A stretch of DNA of 64,000 nt, from assembly GCF_031882575.1 (NCBI RefSeq), contig NZ_CP134772.1:6297001-6361000 (forward strand). Reading direction: 5' to 3'. The translations under genes and the position numbers were made by a program. The stretch comes from Pseudomonas sp. VD-NE ins. GTDB lineage: Bacteria > Pseudomonadota > Gammaproteobacteria > Pseudomonadales > Pseudomonadaceae. The notes under the pieces were generated by a model, which made no database searches, had not been told where the DNA came from, and saw nothing but the letters and a program-made list of their open reading frames with translations. Positions 28,439 to 37,314 of this stretch are shown here, in pieces. Numbering within the stretch: position 1 is the first letter of the stretch; every line of letters starts with the position of its first letter.

Positions 28439-30055
28439 CTAAGTGTTTCGATGGGCGGAGCGGCGAATCAGGCCGATAACCGGTAACAATCCAACCAGAA
28501 CCAGGCTCAGCGCCGGCAAAGACGCCCGTGCCCATTCGCCTTCGCTGGTCATTTCAAAGATCCGCACGGCCAGCGTGTCCCAGCCAAACGGGCGCATCAG
28601 CAGGGTCGCGGGCATTTCCTTGAGCACATCGACGAACACCAGCAACGCCGCGCTCAGCGTGCCGGGCAGCAACAGCGGCAGATACACTTTGAAAAACAGT
28701 CGCGGCCCACTGACACCCAGGCTACGTGCCGCTTCGGGCAAAGAGGGCCGTATACGCGCCAGGCTGTTTTCCAGCGGGCCGTACGCGACTGCCACAAAAC
28801 GCACCAGATACGCCATCAACAGTGCCGCCAGGCTGCCAAGCAATAACGGTTTGCCTGCGCCACCGAGCCAGGTGGAGAGCGGAATCACCAGTTCGCGGTC
28901 GAGATAACTGAAGGCGAGCATGATCGACACCGCCAGCACCGAACCCGGCAAGGCGTAGCCAAGGTTGGCCAGACCAACGCCGGAATTGATCGCCTGCGTC
29001 GGCGCCAGCCGCCGAGCGAACGCCAGCAGTAGGGCAACACTGACCGTAATCAGCGCCGCCATACCGCCCAGATACAGGGTGTGCAGGATCAGCCCGGCGT
29101 AACGCTCATCCAGATCGAAACGTCCGCGCTGCCAGAACCAGACGATCAATTGCAGCACCGGAATGACGAAAGCGCAGGCGAACACCAGGCCGCACCAGCT
29201 CATCGCGGCGAAAGCCGTGAATCCGCGCAGGTGGTACAGCGCTTTTACTCGTGGTCGCTCGTTGCTCGCCCGGTTGGCGCCACGCGCGCGACGTTCGCCG
29301 TAGAGCACCAGCATGACCACCAGCAGCAACAGACTGGCCAGTTGCGCCGCACTCGACAGGCTGAAGAAGCCGTACCAGGTTTTGTAGATAGCAGTGGTGA
29401 AGGTGTCGAAGTTGAACACCGACACCGCACCGAAATCCGCCAGGGTTTCCATCAGCGCCAGTGCCACGCCGGCACCAATGGCCGGACGTGCCATCGGTAA
29501 CGCCACGCGCCAAAAGGCTTGCCACGGCGACTGGCCAAGCACTCGCGCCGCTTCCATCAAGCCCTTGCCCTGGGCGAGGAACGCGGTGCGCGCCAGCAGG
29601 TAAACGTAGGGATAAAAGACCAGCACCAGCACGATAATCACCCCGCCGGTGGAGCGCACCCGGGGCAGGCGCAATCCTGTGCCGAACCATTCGCGCAGCA
29701 GGGTTTGCACAGGGCCGGCGAAGTCGAGCAGGCCGACGAAGACAAACGCCAACACGTACGCGGGGATGGCGAACGGCAGCATTAGCGCCCAGTCGAGCCA
29801 GCGCCGCCCGGGGAATTCGCAGAGGCTGGTGAGCCAGGCGAGGCTGACGCCGAGCAGCGTTACGCCTATACCGACACCGACTACCAACGTCAGGGTGTTG
29901 CCGAGCAGGCGCGGCATCTGGGTTTCCCACAGGTGCGACCAGATTTGCTGATCGATGGTCTGCCATGAGAGCAGCAGAACGCTCAGGGGCAACAGCACCA
30001 ACGCGGCGATGGCGAAGACGATGGGGTACCAGCGGCGTTGGGCGGGGTGGGCCAC
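28439..30055 (-). CDS. Ferric iron ABC transporter permease (FbpB/AfuB type)
   Basis: A 538-residue inner-membrane protein made of two fused permease domains (residues ~50-260 and ~320-530), each with about six hydrophobic segments and an EAA-type loop (EAARVLGQSPWQAFWRVALP and EAARSLGVSGPRLFFKVYLP). This duplicated form is typical of Fe3+ importers. It follows the binding protein gene on the same strand, 254 bases away with an intergenic repeat between. No ATPase gene is adjacent. Confidence 0.9.
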   Translation of the reverse strand: MAHPAQRRWYPIVFAIAALVLLPLSVLLLSWQTIDQQIWSHLWETQMPRLLGNTLTLVVGVGIGVTLLGVSLAWLTSLCEFPGRRWLDWALMLPFAIPAYVLAFVFVGLLDFAGPVQTLLREWFGTGLRLPRVRSTGGVIIVLVLVFYPYVYLLARTAFLAQGKGLMEAARVLGQSPWQAFWRVALPMARPAIGAGVALALMETLADFGAVSVFNFDTFTTAIYKTWYGFFSLSSAAQLASLLLLVVMLVLYGERRARGANRASNERPRVKALYHLRGFTAFAAMSWCGLVFACAFVIPVLQLIVWFWQRGRFDLDERYAGLILHTLYLGGMAALITVSVALLLAFARRLAPTQAINSGVGLANLGYALPGSVLAVSIMLAFSYLDRELVIPLSTWLGGAGKPLLLGSLAALLMAYLVRFVAVAYGPLENSLARIRPSLPEAARSLGVSGPRLFFKVYLPLLLPGTLSAALLVFVDVLKEMPATLLMRPFGWDTLAVRIFEMTSEGEWARASLPALSLVLVGLLPVIGLIRRSAHRNT

Positions 30056-30116
30056 TTTTGGGTCTCTGGGGGGATTGGGGTGTTCTTGGTTTGGGTGTTT
30101 CAGGTTGAGATTGTTG

Positions 30117-30275
30117 CCCTCACCCTAGCCCTCTCCCAGAGGGAGAGGGCTAGGGTGAGGTGCTTATGCAAGCTACATAGACCTGAAACATCGAGTCGAA
30201 CTCAGGATTTGAATCCAACTCAGATCGGCTCCCTTTCCCCCCTCTCCCTTGGGGAGAGGGCTGGGGTGAGGGGCT
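30117..30275. repeat. Intergenic repeat pair, family CCCTCACCCTAGCCCTCTCC
   Basis: A perfect 44-base palindrome at 30117-30160 (arms CCCTCACCCTAGCCCTCTCC and its complement) is followed by a shorter copy at 30238-30275. The same two-part arrangement recurs at 56514-56663. It is inside the iron transporter operon and would be transcribed. Confidence 0.85.
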
Positions 30276-30309
30276 GGATCTTGAAGCAGACAAATTTATC
30301 GAAAAAGCC

Positions 30310-31314
30310 TCAATTCCAACCCGCCCGATCCATCATCCGGATCGCCTCAGCCTGACGCTTGCCCGCCACTTCCACCGGCAAGGTATCCGCGACAAACTTG
30401 CCCCACGCTGCCACTTCTTCCGAAGGCGCCACTGCCGGGTTGGCCGGGAACTCCTGGTTCACGTCAGCAAAAATCTTCTGCGCTTCAGGCGTGGTCATCC
30501 ACTCGACCAAAGCCTTGGCCGCTTCCGGGTGCGGCGCATGCTTGGTCAGGCCAATGCCCGACAGGTTCACGTGCACGCCACGATCGGCCTGATTCGGCCA
30601 GAACAGCTTCACCGGCAGTTCTGGCTTCTGCTTGTGCAGGCGACCGTAGTAGTACGTGTTGACGATGCCAACGTCGCACTGCCCGGCATTGATCGCTTCG
30701 AGCACTGCAACGTCATCGGAGAACACATCGGTGGACAGGTTGTTGACCCAGCCCTTGAGGATCTTCTCGGTCTTTTCGGCGCCATGAACTTCGATCATGG
30801 TGGCGGTCAGCGACTGGTTGTAGACCTTCTTCGCCGTGCGCAGGCACAGGCGCCCTTCCCAGTTCTTGTCGGCCAGTGCTTCGTAGGTGGTCAGCTCGCC
30901 CGGTTTCACCCGTTCGGTGGAGTAAGCGATGGTGCGCGCGCGCAGGCTCAGGCCAGTCCAGGCATGAGTGGACGAGCGATATTGCAGAGGAATGTTGGCG
31001 TCGATGGTTTTCGAGGTGAACGGCTGCAGGATGCCCATCTGCTCGGCTTGCCAGAGGTTGCCGGCGTCGACGGTAAGCAGCAGGTCGGCGGTGGCGTTTT
31101 CACCTTCGGCCTTGATGCGTTGCATCAGCGGCGCTTCCTTGTCGGTTATGAACTTGATCTTCACCCCGGTCTTGGCGGTGTAGGCATCGAAGACCGGTTT
31201 GATCAGTTCATCGATGCGCGACGAGTAAACCACCACCTCATCAGCGGCCTGGGCCGTGGTGCTACCGATCAGGGTCAGGGCCAGTGCAGTCAGAAGACGC
31301 TTGGGTGCCAACAT
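30310..31314 (-). CDS. Ferric iron ABC transporter substrate-binding protein (FbpA/AfuA type)
   Basis: A 334-residue periplasmic protein with signal peptide [20 protein letters not shown] (cleavage after AQA) and a mature start [20 protein letters not shown], the usual opening of FbpA-like Fe3+-binding proteins. Downstream segments [13 protein letters not shown] and [20 protein letters not shown] also fit; the paired tyrosines of YYYGR match the iron-ligating pair. It hands iron to the permease encoded downstream. Its expression is probably iron-controlled, but I could not define a Fur box. Confidence 0.9.
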   Translation of the reverse strand: MLAPKRLLTALALTLIGSTTAQAADEVVVYSSRIDELIKPVFDAYTAKTGVKIKFITDKEAPLMQRIKAEGENATADLLLTVDAGNLWQAEQMGILQPFTSKTIDANIPLQYRSSTHAWTGLSLRARTIAYSTERVKPGELTTYEALADKNWEGRLCLRTAKKVYNQSLTATMIEVHGAEKTEKILKGWVNNLSTDVFSDDVAVLEAINAGQCDVGIVNTYYYGRLHKQKPELPVKLFWPNQADRGVHVNLSGIGLTKHAPHPEAAKALVEWMTTPEAQKIFADVNQEFPANPAVAPSEEVAAWGKFVADTLPVEVAGKRQAEAIRMMDRAGWN

Positions 31315-31441
31315 GGGAGTGGTCTCTCGGTCGGAAAATGTGGGCCAAATGATAAGGACTCACATTTACCACCTCAATCGAACTCTTTTTGAAGGAGTTA
31401 CCAGATGTTGCACAGCCTGAAATTTGTGGTGGCTGTTCTGG

Positions 31442-31541
31442 CGCCTTCGCGAGCAAGCTCGCTCCCACAGGATTTGAGGTGTTCACAAAATTGATGCTTC
31501 ACACCGGCCACTGTGGGAGCGAGCCTGCTCGCGAAGAGGCC
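31442..31541. repeat. REP pair, family TCGCGAGCNNGCTCGCTCCCA (inverted)
   Basis: Two inverted units (CTTCGCGAGCAAGCTCGCTC and GGGAGCGAGCCTGCTCGCGA) lie between the iron-binding protein promoter and the end of the ubiI-type gene. Confidence 0.9.
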
Positions 31542-31560
31542 ATCAGCCTTAATGAAGATG

Positions 31561-32784
31561 TCAGGCTTTGGCGAGGGCCGGAAGATCCCCGGTCAACCCG
31601 AGGGCTTCCCGCACAAACAGCGCCTTCGCCTCCGGCATCTGCTCTACCAGCTTCAACCCGGCATTCCTTAACCAGCGCACCGGCAACGGATCCGCCTGAA
31701 ACAACCGCTCAAACCCTTCCATCGCCGCCATCAGCGCCAGGTTGTGCGGCATGCGCCGGCGCTCGTAACGGCTCAGCACTTTCACATCCGCCAAACGCTC
31801 ACCGCGCTCCGCCGCCTGCAACAGCACTTCGGCCAACACCGCCGCATCGAGGAAACCCAGGTTCACACCCTGCCCCGCCAACGGGTGAATGGTGTGCGCC
31901 GCATCGCCGATCAAAGCCAGCCCTTCGGCCACGTAACGCTTGGCATGACGCTGACGCAGCGGCACGCACAGTCGCGGGTCGGCACTGATGACGTTGCCGA
32001 GACGACCTTCAAAGGCGCGCTCCAGCTCACGGCAGAAATCCGCTTCATCCAGCGCCATCAAACGCTCGGCCTCACTCGGCGTGGTCGACCAGACGATCGA
32101 GCACCAATCCTGCTGCCCGTCGCGTTCCAGCGGCAGAAACGCCAGCGGCCCGTGATCGGTAAAACGCTGCCACGCGGTCATCTGGTGCGGTTTACTGCTG
32201 CGCACACTGGTGACGATGGCGTGATGCAGATAATCCCACTCGCGAGTAGCCACCCCGGTCAGACGGCGAACCGCCGAGTTCGCACCGTCAGCGGCAATCA
32301 CCAGCGGTGCGCGCAACTGACGACCATCGGCCAGCGTCAGCAACCAGTCATCGCCCGAGCGGCGCATCTGTTCCAGTCGTGCATTGGCGAGCATGCCCAG
32401 ATCACAATCGTGCAAACGATCGAGCAAGGCATCTTGCACCACGCGGTTTTCGACAATGTGGCCCAGCACCTCGGCGTGCACACTGCTCGCCGAGAAATGG
32501 ATCTGCCCGGTGCCGCTGCCGTCCCAGACATGCATGTCGGTGTACGGGCTGCTGCGACGTTTGGCGATGCCTTCCCACACGCCGAGGCGCTCAAGAATCC
32601 GCTGGCTCGCCGCTGACAAAGCGCTCACCCGCGGTTCAAACGCAGCTTCGGCGTCGAAGGGTTTGACGCTCAGCGGGCTGCCGTCGAGCAGCAGCACTTC
32701 CATCCCGCTGTCCTGCAACGCCAGCGCCAGGGCGCTGCCGACCATTCCGGCTCCGACAATCAGCAGATCTGCGCGCATTTCCAT
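31561..32784 (-). CDS. ubiI: FAD-dependent ubiquinone biosynthesis hydroxylase (UbiI/VisC type)
   Basis: A 407-residue flavoprotein monooxygenase of the UbiH/Coq6 family. The FAD-binding GxGxxG loop is IVGAGMVGSALALAL at residues 9-23, the family DG motif occurs at VIAADGANSAVRRLTG (~160), and the second FAD motif is LIGDAAHTIHPLAGQGVNLG (~290). In E. coli the operon ygfB-pepP-ubiH-ubiI has the C5-hydroxylase gene last, and the same order exists here. Pseudomonas annotations sometimes call this position UbiF, so the hydroxylated ring carbon is inferred from synteny. Confidence 0.88.
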   Translation of the reverse strand: MEMRADLLIVGAGMVGSALALALQDSGMEVLLLDGSPLSVKPFDAEAAFEPRVSALSAASQRILERLGVWEGIAKRRSSPYTDMHVWDGSGTGQIHFSASSVHAEVLGHIVENRVVQDALLDRLHDCDLGMLANARLEQMRRSGDDWLLTLADGRQLRAPLVIAADGANSAVRRLTGVATREWDYLHHAIVTSVRSSKPHQMTAWQRFTDHGPLAFLPLERDGQQDWCSIVWSTTPSEAERLMALDEADFCRELERAFEGRLGNVISADPRLCVPLRQRHAKRYVAEGLALIGDAAHTIHPLAGQGVNLGFLDAAVLAEVLLQAAERGERLADVKVLSRYERRRMPHNLALMAAMEGFERLFQADPLPVRWLRNAGLKLVEQMPEAKALFVREALGLTGDLPALAKA

Positions 32785-32787
32785 GCT

Positions 32788-33273
32788 TTAAGCCTGTCTC
32801 GCTTGCGGCTTGAGCCGCACGTAAAGGGTTTTACCGACCCGCGCCACCAGATTGCCGGCGCCGTCATGAATGTCGACCTGCAACTGCGGCAGGTATTTCT
32901 CACCATTGGCGGTCTGCCGGCGAATCTCGGCGAGCAAGGTCTCGTCGATAGTGAAGCGGGCGAACACCGGGCCTTTGCCCGGTGCAATGAAATCGATGTC
33001 GGCAGCTTTGTCCCAGACGATGTACTTCGAGCCAAGGTTTTCCATGAGCATCAGCATGAAGAACGGGTCGACCATCGAATACAGACTGCCGCCGAACTGG
33101 GTGCCGACGTAGTTGCGGTTGTACCAGCCAAGGCCCATCGACACCTGAACGTCGCGGAAGTCATCGCTGATGTGCCGAACCCGCACGCCAGCGCCGAGGT
33201 ACGGCGGGTAGAACGTCATGACCCAGCGCATCAACCGCGCCTTGCCGAATCTTCCGGTTAACCACTTAAGCAT
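32788..33273 (-). CDS. DUF4442-type hotdog-fold thioesterase-like protein
   Basis: A 161-residue protein from the ATG at 33273, which overlaps the ubiH end by 8 bases. The segment NYVGTQFGGSLYSMVDPFFM (residues ~53-72) and the strands KAADIDFIAPGKGPVFARFT and QLQVDIHDGAGNLVARVGKT form a hotdog-fold pattern as in DUF4442 and YiiD-like proteins. Its substrate is unknown; acyl-CoA or acyl-protein thioester is typical of the fold. It is tightly packed between two ubiquinone hydroxylases (3-base gap to ubiI), so it is co-translated with them. Confidence 0.8.
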   Translation of the reverse strand: MLKWLTGRFGKARLMRWVMTFYPPYLGAGVRVRHISDDFRDVQVSMGLGWYNRNYVGTQFGGSLYSMVDPFFMLMLMENLGSKYIVWDKAADIDFIAPGKGPVFARFTIDETLLAEIRRQTANGEKYLPQLQVDIHDGAGNLVARVGKTLYVRLKPQARQA

Positions 33274-34453
33274 CCGGTCGTGTTCCCAAACCCATGGCCT
33301 GACGGGCAAACCAACGCTTGGCCGGCGGCAACAGATCGAGGCCGAGCAGGCCGATATTACGCCCCAGCGAAACCAGCGGTTGCGTGCTGCCGAACAGGCG
33401 CGTGACCTGATCGGAGAAGCCGACGGTGAGGTCCTGATCCAGACGCTGGCGCTCGCGATACGCCTGCAACGTCGCGAAGTCGCCGAGCGGTTTGTCGCTG
33501 GTCAACAGCGCAGCCGCCAAAGCATCGGCATCTCGCAGCGACAGATTGAAACCCTGGCCGGCAATCGGATGCAGGCTGTGCGCCGCGTTGCCGAGCACGG
33601 CCAGATGCGAACGTACTTGTTCTTCGGCTTCGACCAACGTCAGCGGATAAAGATGTCGTGCGCCAACCTGTTTCAACGTGCCGAGGCGGTAACCGAACAC
33701 GCCCTGCAATTCGCTGAGGAAGTCTCGTTCGCTCAAATCAGCCAGACGCTGCGCGTCCATGCCCAAACGGGTCCAGACCAAAGCGCAGCGGTTTTCCGGC
33801 AGCGGTAGCAGCGCCATCGGCCCTTCGTCGGTGAAGCGCTCGAAGGCCATGCCGTTGTGCGCTTCGCTCGGGGTGATGTTGGCGATCAGCGCGCTCTGGT
33901 TGTACGGACGCTTACGCACATTGATGCCTAGCTGTTCACGCAACCCCGAACGACCGCCATCGGCGAGTACCGCGAGGTCGCATTCAAGGGTGGTTTCATC
34001 GTTGAGGGTCAGGCGATAGCCATCGGGCAACGGCTCCATGCGCGCGACTTCCGCCGGGCAGCGCCAGCTGATCACGTCTTTGTCGATGTGTTGCCACAGG
34101 CACTGGCCGAGCCAGGCGTTTTCCACTACATAACCGAGCGCCGGCACGCCCTCTTCCATCGCTGACAAACGCGCGGTAGAGAAGCGGCCACGGTCAGACA
34201 CGTGAATCTGTTTGATCGGCTCGGCACGGCGGGAGATTTCCTGCCACACGCCCAAGCGTTGATAAATCTGCCGCGAACCGAAGGACAACGCCGACGAACG
34301 TGCGTCGTAGCTCGGCTGCCAGCTGTCGCCCGGTGCAAACGGTTCGATCAGCACGATCTTCCAGCCACGCGCCTTGGCCCCGGCCTGCAAGGCCAACGCC
34401 AGACTGGCGCCGACCAGACCGCCACCGATGATTGCCAGATTGACTCGACTCAT
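33266..34453 (-). CDS. ubiH: 2-octaprenyl-6-methoxyphenol hydroxylase UbiH
   Basis: A 395-residue FAD monooxygenase. The N-terminal FAD loop is IIGGGLVGASLALALQ (residues 8-23), the mid motif VLADGGRSGLREQLG is near residue 165 and the second FAD motif is LGNAAHSLHPIAGQGFNLSL near 285. It hydroxylates the ubiquinone precursor ring. It overlaps pepP by 4 bases (ATGA), as in the E. coli-type ygfB-pepP-ubiH order. Confidence 0.93.
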   Translation of the reverse strand: MSRVNLAIIGGGLVGASLALALQAGAKARGWKIVLIEPFAPGDSWQPSYDARSSALSFGSRQIYQRLGVWQEISRRAEPIKQIHVSDRGRFSTARLSAMEEGVPALGYVVENAWLGQCLWQHIDKDVISWRCPAEVARMEPLPDGYRLTLNDETTLECDLAVLADGGRSGLREQLGINVRKRPYNQSALIANITPSEAHNGMAFERFTDEGPMALLPLPENRCALVWTRLGMDAQRLADLSERDFLSELQGVFGYRLGTLKQVGARHLYPLTLVEAEEQVRSHLAVLGNAAHSLHPIAGQGFNLSLRDADALAAALLTSDKPLGDFATLQAYRERQRLDQDLTVGFSDQVTRLFGSTQPLVSLGRNIGLLGLDLLPPAKRWFARQAMGLGTRPDA

Positions 34454-35784
34454 GCCGCGTGTGTCCTTGCTTGCGCCATCAGCGCTTCGATTTCAGCGAC
34501 GGTTTTCGGCACGCCGCTGGTGAGGATTTCACAACCGGTTTTGGTCACGACCACGTCGTCCTCGATGCGCACGCCAATGCCGCGCCATTTCTTCGCGACG
34601 CTCTGATTGTCCGGGGCGATGTAGATGCCCGGCTCCACGGTCAGCGCCATGCCGACTTCCAGCACGCGCCATTCGCCGCCGACCTTGTACTCGCCAACGT
34701 CATGCACATCCATGCCCAGCCAGTGACCGGCGCGGTGCATGTAAAAGGCTTTATAGGCTTCGCTGGCGATCAACTCGTCGACCTCGCCCTGCAGCAATCC
34801 AAGCTTCACCAGCCCCGTGGTAATCACTCGAACCGTGGCTTCGTGCGCCTGATTCCAGTGCTTGTTCGGGGCGATTTCGGCGAATGCGGCTTCCTGCGAG
34901 GCTAGCACCAACTCGTAGATCGCTTTCTGCTCGGGTGAAAACTTGCCGTTGACCGGCCAGGTGCGGGTAATGTCGCTGGCATAGCAGTCGATCTCGCAAC
35001 CGGCGTCGATCAACACCAGATCACCGTCCTTGAGCAGCGCGTCATTCTGCTGGTAATGCAGTATGCAGCTGTTGCGCCCGGCGGCGACGATCGACCCGTA
35101 GGCCGGCATCTTCGCCCCGCCCTTGCGGAACTCGTAGTCGAGTTCGGCTTCGAGGCTGTACTCGTGGAGCCCGGCCCGACTGGCCTGCATCGCGCGGATA
35201 TGGGCTTGCGCCGAGATCCGTGCGGCTTCGCGCATCACCTTCACTTCTGCCGCCGATTTATACAGACGCATGTCGTGGAGAAGATGATCCAGGGCAACGA
35301 ATTCGTTCGGTGGCTGGGCGCCGAGGTGCGCCTTGGAGCGGATCACGTTGATCCAGTCCATCAGGTGACGGTCGAATTCGGGGTTGCTGCCCATCGCCGA
35401 ATAGACCCGGTCGCGGCCTTCGATCAGGCCCGGGAGAATGTCGTCGATGTCGGTAATCGGGAAGGCGTCGTCGGCACCGAAGTCGCGGATCGCGCCTTCC
35501 TGGCCTGCGCGCAAGCCGTCCCACAATTCGCGTTCGGCGTTGCGTTCACGGCAGAACAGCACGTACTCGCCATGCTCACGGCCGGGCATCAGGACGATGA
35601 CAGCCTGCGGCTCGGGAAACCCGCTGAGGTACTGGAAGTCGCTGTCCTGACGATAAACGTGCTCGACGTCGCGGTTGCGAATGGCCACCGCGGCGGCGGG
35701 CAGAATCGCGATGCTGTTGGGTTCCATCTGCGCCATCAGGGCCTTGCGGCGACGGCTGTATTCCGCTTTCGGGATATGGGTCAT
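34450..35784 (-). CDS. pepP: Xaa-Pro aminopeptidase PepP
   Basis: A 444-residue M24-family aminopeptidase. It has the N-terminal creatinase-like domain (IPKAEYSRRRKALMAQMEPN) and the C-terminal pita-bread domain with its metal ligands in LVLIDAGCEIDCYASDITRT (two Asp), HRAGHWLGMDVHDVG (His), MALTVEPGIY (Glu) and GIGVRIEDDVVVT (Glu). It removes N-terminal residues before proline in the cytoplasm. It is second in the ygfB-pepP-ubiH group. Confidence 0.95.
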   Translation of the reverse strand: MTHIPKAEYSRRRKALMAQMEPNSIAILPAAAVAIRNRDVEHVYRQDSDFQYLSGFPEPQAVIVLMPGREHGEYVLFCRERNAERELWDGLRAGQEGAIRDFGADDAFPITDIDDILPGLIEGRDRVYSAMGSNPEFDRHLMDWINVIRSKAHLGAQPPNEFVALDHLLHDMRLYKSAAEVKVMREAARISAQAHIRAMQASRAGLHEYSLEAELDYEFRKGGAKMPAYGSIVAAGRNSCILHYQQNDALLKDGDLVLIDAGCEIDCYASDITRTWPVNGKFSPEQKAIYELVLASQEAAFAEIAPNKHWNQAHEATVRVITTGLVKLGLLQGEVDELIASEAYKAFYMHRAGHWLGMDVHDVGEYKVGGEWRVLEVGMALTVEPGIYIAPDNQSVAKKWRGIGVRIEDDVVVTKTGCEILTSGVPKTVAEIEALMAQARTHAA

Positions 35785-35811
35785 GGGCAGATGGCTTTCC
35801 CTGGCACGCGA

Positions 35812-36372
35812 TTAATGCAGCGACGGCTTGGCGGCTGGCGGCACGTCGGCTTTCTTGGTTTCCGAGAACAGCAGCAGCGGCGCGACGCGCAGATACTCCA
35901 TGACTTCCATGTAGTCGCTTTCGCCGTCATCGGATTCTTCCAGGGCGTCTTGCACCTGGGAGATCGCTGCCAGATCCTGCAGCACTTCGGTGGCTTCAGT
36001 GCTGAGCATGCTGCTGTCGCGGCAGTTCAGGCCGAAACCGCTGAGGAAGCCCTGGCACCACTCGCCCAGTGCAGCGGCGCGTTCGGCCAGCGGCGCGTCG
36101 TCGGTTGGCAGCAGCAGAACGACAGTGACGTCGTCGCCGGTCAGTTCGCCTTTGACCATCTCTTGCAGGCCGATCAGGGCGTTACGGACGTTGTCCTGGA
36201 AATCGCCTTCGAGCAGTTCGGCGGCGTCGATCAACCAGCCTTCGTTATCGAAGCCGGCCCCGGCGCAACTGCGCCCGAGCAGCACGCCGTGCAGTTCGGC
36301 AGGCGAAACGTTGTGGCCGCTGGAGGTCAGCAGGGTGGCAAAGGCTTGGTACGGGGAATTCGCAATGGTCAT
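35812..36372 (-). CDS. ygfB: UPF0149/YgfB (YecA-like) family protein
   Basis: A 186-residue helical protein recognised by [16 protein letters not shown] near the N-terminus, [10 protein letters not shown] mid-sequence and [20 protein letters not shown] toward the C-terminus, all typical of UPF0149. It is cytoplasmic. In P. aeruginosa a YgfB homologue has been reported to influence ampC-type expression; whether that holds here is unknown. It is the first gene of the leftward pepP-ubiH operon and diverges from the ZapB-like gene. Confidence 0.88.
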   Translation of the reverse strand: MTIANSPYQAFATLLTSSGHNVSPAELHGVLLGRSCAGAGFDNEGWLIDAAELLEGDFQDNVRNALIGLQEMVKGELTGDDVTVVLLLPTDDAPLAERAAALGEWCQGFLSGFGLNCRDSSMLSTEATEVLQDLAAISQVQDALEESDDGESDYMEVMEYLRVAPLLLFSETKKADVPPAAKPSLH

Positions 36373-36502
36373 GGGCAGCTAGGCGCCAGACGGCGCTATG
36401 TCTAGAATGAAGGCCTTGTATCCTACATCGACAGACTCGCCAAGACTATTAAAGGCTGTCCGCCAGCTATCCCATCAGACAGACTCCGACCCAGTGGACA
36501 CA

Positions 36503-36712
36503 ATGGAAGACACCGACCTGCAAGCGCTGATGGCCAGACTCGAACTGCTGATTGGCCGAGTCGAGCAACTAAAGAGTCAAAACGCACTCTTACTAGCTCA
36601 GGAAAAAACCTGGCGCGAGGAACGCGCTCACCTCATTGAAAAAAACGAAATCGCCCGGCGTAAGGTCGAATCGATGATTTCGCGCCTCAAGGCCCTGGAG
36701 CAAGACTCATGA
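36503..36712 (+). CDS. Small coiled-coil protein of the TIGR02449/ZapB-like type
   Basis: A 69-residue protein from the ATG at 36503; the longer frame from 36398 starts inside the ygfB promoter region and is unlikely. Nearly the whole length is a heptad-patterned coiled coil (LQALMARLELLIGRVEQLKS, then LEQDS at the end). It overlaps zapA by 4 bases (ATGA), suggesting coupled translation and a role near cell division. The family has no proven function that I know. Confidence 0.85.
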   Translation: MEDTDLQALMARLELLIGRVEQLKSQNALLLAQEKTWREERAHLIEKNEIARRKVESMISRLKALEQDS

Positions 36713-37026
36713 GTTCAAGCAATAGCGTCACCGTGCAGATCCTCGATAAAGAGTATTCGATCATTTGCCCGCAGGAAGAACGCAGCAATCTGGTCAGCGC
36801 CGCTCGCTATCTGGATGGCAAGATGCGCGAAATCCGCAGCAGCGGCAAAGTCATCGGCGCCGACCGCATTGCCGTGATGGCCGCGCTGAACATCACCCAT
36901 GACCTCTTGCACAAAGAAGAGCGCCCGGATATCCAGGCCAGCGGTTCGACCCGTGAACAGGTGCGTGACTTGCTCGATCGTGTCGATCTGGTCCTCGCCG
37001 ACGATCAGAACACCACCAAGGGCTGA
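36709..37026 (+). CDS. zapA: Cell division protein ZapA
   Basis: A 105-residue ZapA. The N-terminal FtsZ-interacting domain contains VQILDKEYSIICPQEERSNL and AARYLDGKMREIRSSGK, and a C-terminal coiled coil follows (DRIAVMAALNITHDLLHKE onward). It cross-links FtsZ filaments at the Z ring. It is followed by the 6S RNA gene and the 5-formyl-THF cyclo-ligase gene, the arrangement conserved in E. coli. Confidence 0.93.
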   Translation: MSSSNSVTVQILDKEYSIICPQEERSNLVSAARYLDGKMREIRSSGKVIGADRIAVMAALNITHDLLHKEERPDIQASGSTREQVRDLLDRVDLVLADDQNTTKG

Positions 37027-37045
37027 TTCGACTGGCCGCTTGCGG

Positions 37046-37051
37046 TATACT
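37046..37051 (+). promoter_or_regulatory. -10 element of the 6S RNA promoter
   Basis: TATACT matches the sigma-70 -10 consensus closely and lies 8-10 bases before the predicted 5' end of 6S RNA. The -35 region is weak (CTGATT at 37023). Confidence 0.6.
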
Positions 37052-37057
37052 CGCGGC

Positions 37058-37238
37058 ACTCCCTGGGGTGCTTGCCAGTTGACGATGTCCCTGAGCCGAT
37101 TCGCACTACCCTGGAAGTTGCACGTTGGGCTGGTGTGCATGTCCGCTAGACGGAAAGCCTTAAAGTCTACTGCATCTTCCACCTTGAACTTTCGGGTTCA
37201 AGGGCTAAGTTGACAGCGGTTCATCCGGGGAGCCTGAT
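37058..37238 (+). ncRNA. ssrS: 6S RNA
   Basis: The region between zapA and the cyclo-ligase gene is the conserved 6S RNA locus. The 5' end TCCCTGGGGTG can pair with the 3' end CATCCGGGGA, giving the closing stem. Between them is the long imperfect hairpin with GTCCCTGAGCCGATTCGCAC on the 5' arm and TTCAAGGGCTAAGTTGACAG on the 3' arm. This mimics an open promoter and binds sigma-70 RNA polymerase in stationary phase. Length about 180 bases, as in other Pseudomonas. Ends are estimated to within several bases. Confidence 0.88.
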
Positions 37239-37241
37239 TCG

Positions 37242-37277
37242 AATCCGATGTCGGTGAAAACCGCCATCGGATTTTTT
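37242..37277 (+). terminator. Rho-independent hairpin after 6S RNA
   Basis: AATCCGATG and CATCGGATT pair, with an inner CGGT-GAAA-ACCG stem, and are followed by a T run. It lies just after the 6S RNA 3' end and 38 bases before the cyclo-ligase ATG, so it may partly separate the two. Confidence 0.75.
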
Positions 37278-37314
37278 ATGCGTACGTTTTCGTCCAACCT
37301 GCCGAAGCCGAACC

